Numbered from the stretch's first letter, positions 8,394 through 16,984 are shown. The stretch is 47,044 nt of DNA from Altererythrobacter sp. (GCA_031178065.1 JAPSJS010000023.1:1-47044); one strand, 5' to 3'. Numbers and translations: made by a program. The notes: a model not told the origin generated them from the sequence alone.

Positions 8394-11300
8394 TGGAAAT
8401 CCCGCGACTTGGGAATGATCCGCACGTTGCGCGGGTGCCTGTGGCGGTAATCCTCCTCGGTCGGCGCGCCCGGCGTGTCGTCCGACAGCTTGCGAAGCTG
8501 GTGGGTCGCATCGACCAGGTCGCTGGCGATGACATGGATCACCTCGCCGTCGTATTCCACTCTTCCGCGCACTTCCATCAAACGCGCCCCCATCACGACG
8601 GTTCTCTGTCTTTCCATCAGATCGGGCCAGACGACGAGATTCACCACCCCGGTCTCGTCCTCCAGCGTGATGAAGCACACGCCCTTGGCCGAACCCGGCC
8701 GCTGGCGGATCAGCACGACCCCCGCGACATTGACGATCGAGCGATACTTGCGCGTGCGCAGATCGCAAGCGCGCACGAAACCGCGTGCGCTGAGTTCGGC
8801 GCGGAGGAAAGACAAGGGATGCGCCTTCAGACTGAGCCGCGTCGTCTGGTAATCGGTGACCACTTCCTCGCCCAGCGGCATCTTTGGCAGGCGGGTGGTG
8901 CCTTTCTCCACCCCCTCGTCGCGCTCCTCGGCGTAACGGAACAGCGGCAGGTCGGGCGCCGCCACCAGACTGCGCGCGTCCCACAACGCCTGCCGCCGCG
9001 ACAACCCGAGCGAGCCGAAGCAATCGGCACTCGCGAGCCGCTCGATATGGCCCACGGGCACTTTCGCCCGATCGCGCAGATCGGCGACGTCACGATAAGA
9101 GCCGTTCCTGACCCGCTCGTCGACGAGCCCGGCAGCAACATGCTCGGGCAGGCCATCGACCTGCCGCAGCCCTAGGCGAAGCGCGACGTGCCTATCCATG
9201 CGGTCCTTGTCGAGGGGCTGATCCACGCAGCTCTCCAGAGTGCAATCCCAGTCCGACGCATTGACGTCGATCGGCAACACGGTGACACCGTGCGCCTGCG
9301 CATCGCGCACGATCTGCGCGGGGGCATAGAACCCCATCGGCTGCGAGTTGAGCAGGCCGCAGGCGAAGACCGCGGGATAGTAACACTTGAGCCAGCTCGA
9401 GACGTAGACCAGATGCGCGAAGCTCGCCGCATGGCTTTCGGGGAAGCCGTATTCGCCGAACCCCTTGATCTGGTTGAAGCAGCGTTCGGCGAATTCGGGG
9501 TCGTAGCCGCGCTCGATCATCCTGCCGACCATCCGCTCTTCCAGTTCATCGACGGTTCCGCGGTTGCGGAACGTGGCCATGGCCTTGCGCAACTGGTTCG
9601 CTTCGGCCGGAGTAAACTCGGCCGCGTCGATCGCGATCTTCATCGCCTGCTCCTGGAAGATCGGCACGCCGAGCGTTCGCCCCAGAATCGATGAGAGTTC
9701 GTCCGGTGGACCATGCTCTGGCGCAGGCCCCGGCAGTTCGAAGGCCTTCTTGCCCTCGCGCCGTTCCTTCCGCCGCTTCAGATAGGGATGGACCATATCG
9801 CCCTGGATCGGCCCGGGCCGCACGATCGCCACCTGAACGACGAGATCGTAGAGACAGCGCGGGCGCAACCGGGGCAGCATGTTCATCTGCGCGCGGCTCT
9901 CCACCTGGAAGACGCCGATGGAATCGCCTCGGCACAGCATGTCATAGACAGCCTCTTTATCGGGCGGCACCGTGGTAAGCGTCAGCGAGTTTCCACAATG
10001 TTTTTCAACGAGATCGAAGCACTTCCTGATACAAGTCAGCATGCCGAGCGCGAGCACGTCGACCTTCAGGATGCCGAGATCGTCGATGTCGTCCTTGTCC
10101 CATTCGATGAAAGTGCGATCGGCCATGGCCCCGTTGCCGATCGGCACCGTCTCGATCAGCGGACCCTGGGTCAGGATGAAACCGCCGACATGCTGGCTGA
10201 GATGCCGCGGCATGCCGATCATCTGTTCGGTCAACTTCAGAACCCGTCTCAAGTGCGGGTCGGAAAGGTCGAGACCCGTTTCCCGCATGACGTGGTTCTC
10301 GTCGATCTTGCGGCCATGTCCGCCCCAGACGGTACGTGCCAGGGCTGAGGTCACATCTTCGGAAAGACCCATGACCTTGCCGACTTCGCGGATCGCCATG
10401 CGCGGGCGGTAATGGATCACCGTGGCGCACAGACCCGCGCGGTCGCGGCCGTACTTCTCGTAGATGTGCTGGATGACCTCCTCGCGCCGCTCATGCTCGA
10501 AATCGACATCGATGTCGGGCGGTTCGTTACGTTCGTCCGAAATGAAGCGCTCGAACAGCAATTGATGCTTTGCAGGATCGACCGCAGTGATCCCAAGGCA
10601 ATAACAGACCGCCGAGTTGGCCGCCGATCCGCGCCCTTGGCACAAGATCGGCTTCTCTCGGGTTCGCGCGAAATCAACGATACTCTTGATCGTCAGGAAG
10701 TAGCGGGCGAGCTTGAGCTTTTCGATCAGCGCCAATTCGTGATCGAGCGCTCCCTTCACACTGTCGGGCACGCCATCAGGATAATACCTCTGCGCACCCT
10801 CCCATGTCGACTTTTCAAGGTATTGCTGCGGCGTCATGCCGTCGGGATAGATCTCGTCCGGGTATTCGTACTTCAGTTCCTTCAGGTTGAAGGTGCAGGC
10901 ATCCGCCACCTCACGCGCCGCCGCAATGGCGTGGGGCCAGCGTGCGAACAGCTTGACCATCTCGCCGGGCGATTTGAGGTGCCGCTCGGCATTTCCGAAC
11001 AGCCGGTGCCCGGCCTCGGCCACTGTCGTCTTGTGGCGGATTGCCGTCATGACATCCTGCAAAGGCCGCCGATCCGGCGCATGATAATGGACGTCGTTGG
11101 TCGCAAGCAGGGCAAGCCCGTTCGCCCGTGCCAGCGCATCGAGCCGATCGATCCGTGCAATATCGTCACCCGCGTAGAGGTATGACGCCGCCAGGTGGCG
11201 CAAGGTCGGAAGCTGGCTCACAAGATGCGGCAGAAGATCGGCGAAACCTTCTGTTATTTCGCGCAGAGATGCGGAGATATCCTCCGCCGCACGGGAATCC

Positions 11301-11830
11301 GGGGCGGGGAACGGGATGACGTTGTTCGGCACCGCGATCGTGACTTGTTTCGCCAGATCGTCCGGCGGCAGCAGGATCAACTGCACCCCCTCCGCATGGT
11401 CGGCCAGCATGCGAAGCGAGATATCGCACACGCCCTTGTCCTGCCACTTGCCGTCGAGTGTGTTCATCCGTCCGGCCGAAATCAGCCGACAGAGCCGGCC
11501 ATAGGCTGCGCGGCCCACCGGATAGGCGAGGAAGGAAAGGCCCTCTACCGTTTCTATCCTGCAGCCGATAACCGGCCGTATTTTCGCTTCTTTTGCATTC
11601 GAGTGAATGCGCACGACGCCAGCCATCGTATTCGCGTCGGCAATCCCGATCGCGTCGTAGCCGAGTTCGCGCGCGGCCTTCACCAGATCGGGAGCATCCG
11701 AGGCCCCCCGCAAAAAGCTGAAATTGGAAACCAGCCCCAGTTCGACGAACGGCGCGCGCGGGGGCGCATCGATCAGATCGGGATCGATCTCGATCCGGCG
11801 CTTGCCGGGTGTGATCGGGGCATCGGGCAT
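8390..11830 (-). CDS. dnaE2: Error-prone DNA polymerase DnaE2 (ImuC)
   Basis: A 1146-residue C-family polymerase. The PHP domain starts with LVSNFSFLRGAS (34-44). The catalytic palm holds QGRGSAANS (398-406) and the acidic motif PPDIDVDF with Asp439, Asp441 and Asp443. A C-terminal OB-fold region (~1010-1100) contains GVVLIRQRPGSAKGVCFITLEDE in overlapping stretches (GVVLIRQRPGSAKG, CFITLEDETG). The length and the lack of the replicative DnaE C-terminal tail fit DnaE2. It makes damage-induced mutations together with ImuA and ImuB, whose genes lie 2.8 kb upstream on the same strand. A degenerate LexA-like site abuts the ATG (11831-11845). The stop overlaps the TTG start of the extensin-like gene. 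Confidence 0.95.
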   Translation of the reverse strand: MPDAPITPGKRRIEIDPDLIDAPPRAPFVELGLVSNFSFLRGASDAPDLVKAARELGYDAIGIADANTMAGVVRIHSNAKEAKIRPVIGCRIETVEGLSFLAYPVGRAAYGRLCRLISAGRMNTLDGKWQDKGVCDISLRMLADHAEGVQLILLPPDDLAKQVTIAVPNNVIPFPAPDSRAAEDISASLREITEGFADLLPHLVSQLPTLRHLAASYLYAGDDIARIDRLDALARANGLALLATNDVHYHAPDRRPLQDVMTAIRHKTTVAEAGHRLFGNAERHLKSPGEMVKLFARWPHAIAAAREVADACTFNLKELKYEYPDEIYPDGMTPQQYLEKSTWEGAQRYYPDGVPDSVKGALDHELALIEKLKLARYFLTIKSIVDFARTREKPILCQGRGSAANSAVCYCLGITAVDPAKHQLLFERFISDERNEPPDIDVDFEHERREEVIQHIYEKYGRDRAGLCATVIHYRPRMAIREVGKVMGLSEDVTSALARTVWGGHGRKIDENHVMRETGLDLSDPHLRRVLKLTEQMIGMPRHLSQHVGGFILTQGPLIETVPIGNGAMADRTFIEWDKDDIDDLGILKVDVLALGMLTCIRKCFDLVEKHCGNSLTLTTVPPDKEAVYDMLCRGDSIGVFQVESRAQMNMLPRLRPRCLYDLVVQVAIVRPGPIQGDMVHPYLKRRKERREGKKAFELPGPAPEHGPPDELSSILGRTLGVPIFQEQAMKIAIDAAEFTPAEANQLRKAMATFRNRGTVDELEERMVGRMIERGYDPEFAERCFNQIKGFGEYGFPESHAASFAHLVYVSSWLKCYYPAVFACGLLNSQPMGFYAPAQIVRDAQAHGVTVLPIDVNASDWDCTLESCVDQPLDKDRMDRHVALRLGLRQVDGLPEHVAAGLVDERVRNGSYRDVADLRDRAKVPVGHIERLASADCFGSLGLSRRQALWDARSLVAAPDLPLFRYAEERDEGVEKGTTRLPKMPLGEEVVTDYQTTRLSLKAHPLSFLRAELSARGFVRACDLRTRKYRSIVNVAGVVLIRQRPGSAKGVCFITLEDETGVVNLVVWPDLMERQRTVVMGARLMEVRGRVEYDGEVIHVIASDLVDATHQLRKLSDDTPGAPTEEDYRHRHPRNVRIIPKSRDFH

Positions 11831-11845
11831 GTTCGTGCGCCGTCC
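11831..11845 (-). promoter_or_regulatory. Degenerate LexA-box candidate before dnaE2
   Basis: On the plus strand this reads GTTC-N7-GTCC, one base off the alphaproteobacterial SOS operator GTTC-N7-GTTC. It touches the dnaE2 start codon, close to the placement of the two perfect boxes in this region (2 bases from the start). Its spacer is GC-rich, unlike the A/T-rich spacers of the perfect boxes, so it is a weak candidate. Confidence 0.35.
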
Positions 11846-11849
11846 TTCA

Positions 11850-11936
11850 TTTCACCATCCCCGCGCACGCGGGGATCCAGCTCCGATCGACAGGAAACGG
11901 ATTGCCGCTTTCACGGGAACGACGATGAAATTGCGA
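11850..11936. repeat. Intergenic palindromic repeat element between udgX and dnaE2
   Basis: This stretch has a perfect hairpin CCCCGCG-CA-CGCGGGG (11859-11874) followed by GATCCAG, and ends with a second GC-rich half (CGCTTTCACGGGAACGACGATGAAA). The outer ends TTTCA and TGAAA are complementary. It resembles the extragenic palindromic repeats scattered in sphingomonad genomes. It fills nearly the whole gap between udgX and dnaE2 and may modulate read-through or mRNA stability. Confidence 0.65.
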
Positions 11937-11938
11937 GT

Positions 11939-13378
11939 TCATCCCGCCAGCTCCGCCAACCGCTCCTTCACCGCGGCAAGATCGGCTTCGAACAGGCGAG
12001 ACTGCTTCTCCTTCGCCTCGCCATCGAGGCGCAGGAGGTAGGAAGGATGCGCCGTGACCCACAGTTCGCTGTCGTCCTCGAGCGGAATGGGTTCGCCGCG
12101 CGTTTTCGAAATGCTCACCGTCTTGCCGAGTATGCCGCGCGCGGCGCTGGCGCCCGTGGCGAGGATCAGCTTGGGCTGGATGATCGCGCGCTCGCTTTCC
12201 AGCCACCAGCGGCAGATGTCGATTTCCTTCGCGGTCGGCGACTGGTGCAGCCGCCGCTTGCCGCGCTGGACGAACTTGAAATGCTTGACCGCGTTGGTGA
12301 GGTAAGCCTCCTTGCGCTCAACTCCCGCCTTCTCGAGATACCGATCGAGCAACTGCCCCGCGGGCCCGACGAAGGGCCGGCCGGCCAAGTCCTCCTGATC
12401 GCCCGGCTGTTCGCCGACGATCATCAGCGCCGCGTCCTTCGGCCCTTCCCCCATCACCGCCTGGTTGTCGAGGCAGCCGATCGGGCATCTGCGGCATCGG
12501 TGGATCGCCTTGTCGACTGCCTTGAGCGTCTCGGGCCGATCTTCAGTCTCCGGCGCGCCTTCCGCGACCATCTGCAATTCCCGCTTCTGCGCCCCGGCGA
12601 CAAGCTCGGGAATGAGCGCCGCCTCGGGCATGTTCTTCCAGTACTTGCGGGGCATCTCCTTGAGCATCGCCCCGACCTTCAAACGCGCGGGATTGAAAAT
12701 CGATGCGTAATAGGTGCGCCAGAGATCCTCCATCGGATCGCCGGTAGGCGCGTCGGCGCGCTGCGCGGGCGGCCCTTCCTCCAGCGTTTCGCCGTCCCAG
12801 TGCAGGCTGCCACGCGGGGTGAGAATCGACCATTTCATGTTGGCGAAACGGCGCACGAAGAACCCTGCGTTCGCGCGCAGGATATGATGCTCCGGCTCGA
12901 ACCAGGCGACATAGTGCTCGCCGTTCTCCTCCTCGTCGGATTCGACGCGGCGGAAGCGCACAAAAGCGTGCATCTTGTGGCTGTCGCGGCGCACGGCTTT
13001 GTCCAGTTCCTCGATGCGCCGGACGTCGAGGTCCGCCTTGTCCTCCATGATCCGGGGATCGGCCTGAAGCCGCCAGAGCACGCGATAGAGCAGCGCGAAA
13101 CGCTCCGCATCGGTGTGGAGCACAGCCTGACGCGCGAGTTCCACGAAGCGGCGGCTCGCACGCACAGGCCGCGCATCCGGCTCCGGCACGGGCAAGTGCG
13201 GATCTCCCTGCGCGAAGAGGTCCCCTGCTCCGCCCGGCGCAGTCCAGACGATCCGGTCGGGCGGCACATCGCACTGGATCAGTGCCCGCGCCCGCTCGCG
13301 CCAGGCGTCGAAGTCGTCCGGCTCGGGCAGATGCACGAGGTAACAGGTGTCGAATTCGAGGTGCTGGAGCGCGCTCAT
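11939..13378 (-). CDS. UdgX-type uracil-DNA glycosylase fused to a DUF4130 domain
   Basis: A 479-residue fusion. Residues ~80-245 look like the DUF4130 'DNA metabolism' domain. Residues ~285-475 are a family-4-like uracil-DNA glycosylase with FeS-type cysteines (Cys295, Cys298, Cys302, Cys389), motif I GEQPGDQED (322-330) and HPSYLLR (444-450). The insert KRRLHQS (374-380) with His378 is the UdgX hallmark; in characterised UdgX this His links covalently to the abasic site after uracil removal. The start at 13378 overlaps the stop of the radical SAM gene (ATGA), so the two are coupled. Known family fact: this pair occurs together in many genomes. Here it sits within the imuAB/dnaE2 region under a LexA box. 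Open frame upstream of 13378 is shadow. Confidence 0.92.
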   Translation of the reverse strand: MSALQHLEFDTCYLVHLPEPDDFDAWRERARALIQCDVPPDRIVWTAPGGAGDLFAQGDPHLPVPEPDARPVRASRRFVELARQAVLHTDAERFALLYRVLWRLQADPRIMEDKADLDVRRIEELDKAVRRDSHKMHAFVRFRRVESDEEENGEHYVAWFEPEHHILRANAGFFVRRFANMKWSILTPRGSLHWDGETLEEGPPAQRADAPTGDPMEDLWRTYYASIFNPARLKVGAMLKEMPRKYWKNMPEAALIPELVAGAQKRELQMVAEGAPETEDRPETLKAVDKAIHRCRRCPIGCLDNQAVMGEGPKDAALMIVGEQPGDQEDLAGRPFVGPAGQLLDRYLEKAGVERKEAYLTNAVKHFKFVQRGKRRLHQSPTAKEIDICRWWLESERAIIQPKLILATGASAARGILGKTVSISKTRGEPIPLEDDSELWVTAHPSYLLRLDGEAKEKQSRLFEADLAAVKERLAELAG

Positions 13379-14619
13379 GCCGCGAACAGTTCCAGTTGTT
13401 CCTGTTTCGGCGCCAGCAGCGCGCGCAAGTCGGCGCGGTCGGTGAGCGCGGTCGGGCGCCAGTCCACCGTGCACAGGAACGGGCGGACCTTGGCGATCGA
13501 CCGGGTCAGCCGCGCAACGTCGTCGAGGCGCAGCGTGCGGTGGCGGCGCGCGGCGAGAATGCGATCGACCGCGCCGACGCCGAGCCCGGGCACGCGCAGC
13601 AGGTCCTCGCGCGCCGCGCAATTGACGTCGAGCGGGAAGCGGTCGCGAAACTTGAGCGCCCAGGCGAGCTTGGGATCGATGTCGAGCGGTAGCATCCCGT
13701 CCGCCCCGGCCGCCTGCATTACCTCGGCCGGCTTGTAGCCGTAGAAGCGCATCAGCCAGTCGGACTGGTAAAGCCGGTGCTCCCGGATCAGCGGCGGGCG
13801 CTTCAGCGGCAGGACCGCCGAAGCGTCGGGGATCGGACTGAAGGCCGAGTAATAGACGCGGCGCAGCCCGAAGCTGCCGTAGAGCCGGCTCGCCTTGCCC
13901 ACGATATCCGCATCGGTCGCCGCGTCCGCACCGACGATCATCTGCGTCGACTGGCCGGCGGGCGCGAAACGCGGCGCGTGGCGGAACTTCCTCTTCGCAT
14001 CACTCGCCTCGGCAATGTCGTCCTTCGTCCTCCCCATCGCGCCTTCGATCTGGCGCGCATTCTTGTCGGGCGCGAGGCGGGTGAGGCCGCTGTCGGTCGG
14101 CAGTTCGACGTTGATAGAGACGCGGTCGGCATAGAGCCCGGCCTGATGGACCAGTTCGGGATCCGCCTCCGGGATCGTCTTGAGGTGGATATAGCCGCGG
14201 AAGTCGTGCTCCTCCCGCAGGATGCGCGCGGCTTCGATCAACTGCTCCATCGTGCGGTTGGAGCTCTTCACGATGCCGGAGGAGAGGAACAGCCCTTCGA
14301 TGTAGTTGCGGCGGTAGAAGCTGAGCGTGAGATCCGCGACGTCCTGCGGCGTGAAGCGCGCGCGGCGGACGTTCGAGCTCTTGCGATTGATGCAGTAGTG
14401 GCAGTCGAACACGCAGTGGTTGGTCAGCAGGATCTTCAGCAGCGAGATGCAGCGGCCGTCGGGAGCATAGGCGTGGCAGATGCCCATGCCTTCGGTCGAG
14501 CCGATGCCCTTGCCGCCGAGGCTGTTCCTGCTGGACGTGCCCGAAGAGGCGCACGAAGCGTCGTACTTCGCGGCATCGGCGAGAATCCCGAGCCTTTCGA
14601 GAATGGACTGCGACTCCAT
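13375..14619 (-). CDS. Radical SAM protein of the putative DNA modification/repair family
   Basis: The predicted protein has 414 residues. The [4Fe-4S]-binding CxxxCxxC is Cys69, Cys73, Cys76 (HCVFDCHYC), with a SAM-binding core after it (GLFLSSGIVKSSNRTMEQ, YIHLKTIPEADPELV). The C-terminus has a helix-hairpin-helix DNA-binding stretch (REDLLRVPGLGVGAVDRIL). Domain order and neighbour fit the family usually found next to UdgX, whose substrate is unknown. I chose the ATG at 14619 because a perfect LexA box occupies 14622-14636. An in-frame ATG at 14640 would put that box inside the gene. It follows imuB by 41 bases and overlaps udgX by four. Confidence 0.88.
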   Translation of the reverse strand: MESQSILERLGILADAAKYDASCASSGTSSRNSLGGKGIGSTEGMGICHAYAPDGRCISLLKILLTNHCVFDCHYCINRKSSNVRRARFTPQDVADLTLSFYRRNYIEGLFLSSGIVKSSNRTMEQLIEAARILREEHDFRGYIHLKTIPEADPELVHQAGLYADRVSINVELPTDSGLTRLAPDKNARQIEGAMGRTKDDIAEASDAKRKFRHAPRFAPAGQSTQMIVGADAATDADIVGKASRLYGSFGLRRVYYSAFSPIPDASAVLPLKRPPLIREHRLYQSDWLMRFYGYKPAEVMQAAGADGMLPLDIDPKLAWALKFRDRFPLDVNCAAREDLLRVPGLGVGAVDRILAARRHRTLRLDDVARLTRSIAKVRPFLCTVDWRPTALTDRADLRALLAPKQEQLELFAA

Positions 14620-14621
14620 TC

Positions 14622-14636
14622 GTTCACTATATGTTC
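14622..14636 (-). promoter_or_regulatory. LexA (SOS) box before the radical SAM-udgX pair
   Basis: GTTCACTATATGTTC is a perfect GTTC-N7-GTTC, the alphaproteobacterial LexA operator. It sits 2 bases upstream of the chosen start codon at 14619, in the short gap after imuB, and implies a separate SOS-controlled promoter for this pair. Confidence 0.85.
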
Positions 14637-14660
14637 TCATGCCGGATTTGCCTAGCGCTT

Positions 14661-16232
14661 TCACGCGCATAGCCCTTGCAGGAACCAGTCCGGCAGCCCG
14701 CCGCGCCCGTCGTCGGGCAATCCGTGGCGGTAGATCCAGTAGCGGCATCCCGCGGTGTCCTCGACCCGATAGTAATCGCGCAGACGGGCCGTCGACTTCG
14801 AGCGCCACCATTCGGGCGCGATCCGTTCGGGTCCTTCGACGCGCGCGATCTCGCGCACCTGTCCGCGCCAGCGGAAGGCCTTCGGATGCCCGTCCGGAGT
14901 GGCGTAGAGCACGGCGATCTTCTCCGCCCGGTCGAGCAGCTTCAGCGGACGGGCGTGGAAGCGCAGTTCCTCCTGTGCGGCAGGCTCATGCTCCAGCGGC
15001 GGGCGCCAGCGCTGCGCGCGCTCGGGCATATGGCTGGCGTGCACGACCGGACGGCGCACCGCCTTCTCGCCGAGCCGCACCGTCAGCCGGTCGATGCAGG
15101 CGGCGAGCGAGGTGCCCTGCGTCTCGGCCGCCGTCTCGATATCGCCCTGCTCCAGCGCCAGCGGCTCGGTCCAGCTCGCGCGCATGCGCACCATCTCGAT
15201 ACCGAACCCGGCATCCACGTCGTCGAGCTTGGCCGAAAACAGCCGGCGCATATGCGCCGGGTCCCGCGTGGCGGCGGAGAGTTCCAGATATCGCGTCGCC
15301 ACGTCGCCATCCACCCGCCACAGGCCGATTTCGAGCCGTCGGGCGCCCTGCCCCTTGCCTTCGAGTTCGCGCGCCATGTCGCCGGCCAGATCGGCCACCA
15401 CCTGGTCCAGCAGTTCGCGATGGCGGATCGGCTCGAGCAGCCGGCGCTGGACGAGCGGCGCCTGCCGCCGCACCACGGGCAGCAGCGGCTCCGACACGCG
15501 GCCGAGAAGCTGGTCCATCCGGATCAGCGGATTGGCCGCGGGCGATTTGCGGTTGCGGAAGCGCCGGTGGAGCGCGCTGCGGCCGATCCCGTGCAGGTCG
15601 CCCAGCCGCTTGAGGCCGAGGCGGCGGAGCACGACGAGCACTTCGTCGTCAAGCCGCAGCGCGGCGACCGGCAGCTCCTCAAGGCATGCCGCTGCATCGT
15701 CGCCCGGCTGCAGGATCGCACGCTCCGGCCCGAAGTGCGACAGCGCCCAGGCCGCGCCTGCGGTCGGCGCGATCGCGAGGCGCGCGGCCAGGCGGCGGTG
15801 GGCGAAAGCGGCCTGCACATCGGCAAGCAGCCGCGCCTCGCCATCGAACAGATGCGCCACGGCGGTGACGTCGATTACCAGCCCGTCGGGCGCGTCGAGC
15901 GCGCTCCACGGCCCCCACTGTTGCGCCCAGACGGCCAGCTTCCCGAGAAACGCGAGATCGCCCTCCGGGTCGGACGGGGCAACCTTCAGCCGCGGGCAGA
16001 GCGTGCGTGCGTCGGCCAGCATCATGCCGCGCCGCGCACCCGCAGCGCGGCCGGCATCGTTGACCGCATCGATGCGCGGCCCGTGCGCGGTTTCGGCGAT
16101 CAGCGCGAGCGGGTCGGCGTCCGGCCCTTCCCCGCGCGCGCACCTCTCACCCAACCGCCAGCGGTCGATCGCCAGCCGCGGCAGCCACACCGACAGAATG
16201 CGGCGGGGCGGCGACGAGACTTCGTCCGTCAT
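14661..16232 (-). CDS. imuB: ImuB-like Y-family polymerase homologue
   Basis: A 523-residue protein from the ATG at 16232 (MTDEVSSPPRRILSVWLPRL). It has the Y-family fold order: an N-terminal palm (RILSVWLPRLAIDRW), a stretch with WSALDAPDGLVIDVTAVAHLF, a helix-hairpin-helix-like LGLKRLGDLHGIGRSALHRRF near residue 210, and a little-finger-like C-terminal half ending in RDYYRVEDTAGCRYWIYRHG. ImuB members lack the full catalytic acid set and act as a scaffold between the beta clamp, ImuA and DnaE2. The start overlaps the imuA 3' end by 86 bases; an upstream ATG at 16259 is also possible. It should be co-transcribed with imuA from the LexA-controlled promoter. Confidence 0.9.
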   Translation of the reverse strand: MTDEVSSPPRRILSVWLPRLAIDRWRLGERCARGEGPDADPLALIAETAHGPRIDAVNDAGRAAGARRGMMLADARTLCPRLKVAPSDPEGDLAFLGKLAVWAQQWGPWSALDAPDGLVIDVTAVAHLFDGEARLLADVQAAFAHRRLAARLAIAPTAGAAWALSHFGPERAILQPGDDAAACLEELPVAALRLDDEVLVVLRRLGLKRLGDLHGIGRSALHRRFRNRKSPAANPLIRMDQLLGRVSEPLLPVVRRQAPLVQRRLLEPIRHRELLDQVVADLAGDMARELEGKGQGARRLEIGLWRVDGDVATRYLELSAATRDPAHMRRLFSAKLDDVDAGFGIEMVRMRASWTEPLALEQGDIETAAETQGTSLAACIDRLTVRLGEKAVRRPVVHASHMPERAQRWRPPLEHEPAAQEELRFHARPLKLLDRAEKIAVLYATPDGHPKAFRWRGQVREIARVEGPERIAPEWWRSKSTARLRDYYRVEDTAGCRYWIYRHGLPDDGRGGLPDWFLQGLCA

Positions 16233-16881
16233 CACGCAATATCCATTCTCCAGGGGCATGGGCGCGCGCGCGGAACAGTTCGGCACGCCAGCTCGGGTTG
16301 CCGGGCGCGGCCGCATTCCAGCGTGGCGGCGGCGAAGCGGCAGCGCGCACGTCCCACCGCATTCGGGCGGAAGAAAGATCGCGCTGCGCATCGAGCCGCA
16401 CCAGCCACAGCGGCACGCCGTGCTTCTCCGCCGTGAGGCTCAATCGGCGCGAGGCGGTGAAATCGAGCGCCTTCGGGTTGCCCGTCAGTTCGCCGATCAC
16501 GAAGGCGAGCTCGCGGCAGCGTAGCCCTTCCTCCAGGGCGAACAGCGCATCCTCCGCCTTCTCCGCCACGACATGGATCAGCCGATGGCGCAGCTCCGCC
16601 GGAAGCCCGGGCCGGTAAGGCCGCCCGGTGAGCCGCACCGCCGCGCGATCCTGTACCCACAGGACGGCACGGCGGTCCTCGTCTTCGGCAAGCGACGAAC
16701 GCAACGCATCGCAGGCAAGCGCCAGCGCCAAGCCTGCCCCGCCGCCCTCGCACCCGCTGGCAAAGATCTCGCTATGCGCAGGCGCGGCAAGCCCCGGCCG
16801 CCAGCGCATGCTGCGCGCGGCGGCGAGCGTATCGACATCGCACAGGTCGGAAAGCGTCTTGGGCATGGAGGAACGACTCAT
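16147..16881 (-). CDS. imuA: ImuA-like SOS mutagenesis protein
   Basis: A 244-residue protein with a weak RecA-like fold (GCEGGGAGLALALACDAL in the place of a P-loop region, RRAVLWVQDRAA, RELAFVIGELTGNPKALDFTASRRL seen in parts). ImuA takes part in damage-induced mutagenesis with ImuB and DnaE2. The start at 16881 has the motif AGGA 6-9 bases upstream, inside the LexA box. The last ~28 codons overlap imuB in another frame, so the exact C-terminus is worth confirming. The order imuA-imuB with dnaE2 downstream identifies the cassette even though ImuA proteins are divergent. Confidence 0.85.
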   Translation of the reverse strand: MSRSSMPKTLSDLCDVDTLAAARSMRWRPGLAAPAHSEIFASGCEGGGAGLALALACDALRSSLAEDEDRRAVLWVQDRAAVRLTGRPYRPGLPAELRHRLIHVVAEKAEDALFALEEGLRCRELAFVIGELTGNPKALDFTASRRLSLTAEKHGVPLWLVRLDAQRDLSSARMRWDVRAAASPPPRWNAAAPGNPSWRAELFRARAHAPGEWILRDDGRSLVAAPPHSVGVAAAAGDRPLAVG

Positions 16882-16883
16882 AT

Positions 16884-16898
16884 GTTCCTATTATGTTC
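16884..16898 (-). promoter_or_regulatory. LexA (SOS) box before imuA
   Basis: GTTCCTATTATGTTC is a perfect GTTC-N7-GTTC operator located 2 bases upstream of the imuA start. On the coding strand it contains the likely ribosome binding site (AGGA). A further GTTC follows at 16900-16903. Confidence 0.88.
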
Positions 16899-16984
16899 CG
16901 TTCTGTACCGATTGGCAACCGCTCGGTGCCGTAAGGAACGAAAGCTCCCGCCGCCCCGTTGCCCCCACGAAAGGAGCCATCCCC

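Noticed and set aside
11195-13738. 847-codon open frame on the plus strand opposite dnaE2 and udgX
   Set aside because: It crosses two well-supported genes and a repeat, with no family pattern or start signal.
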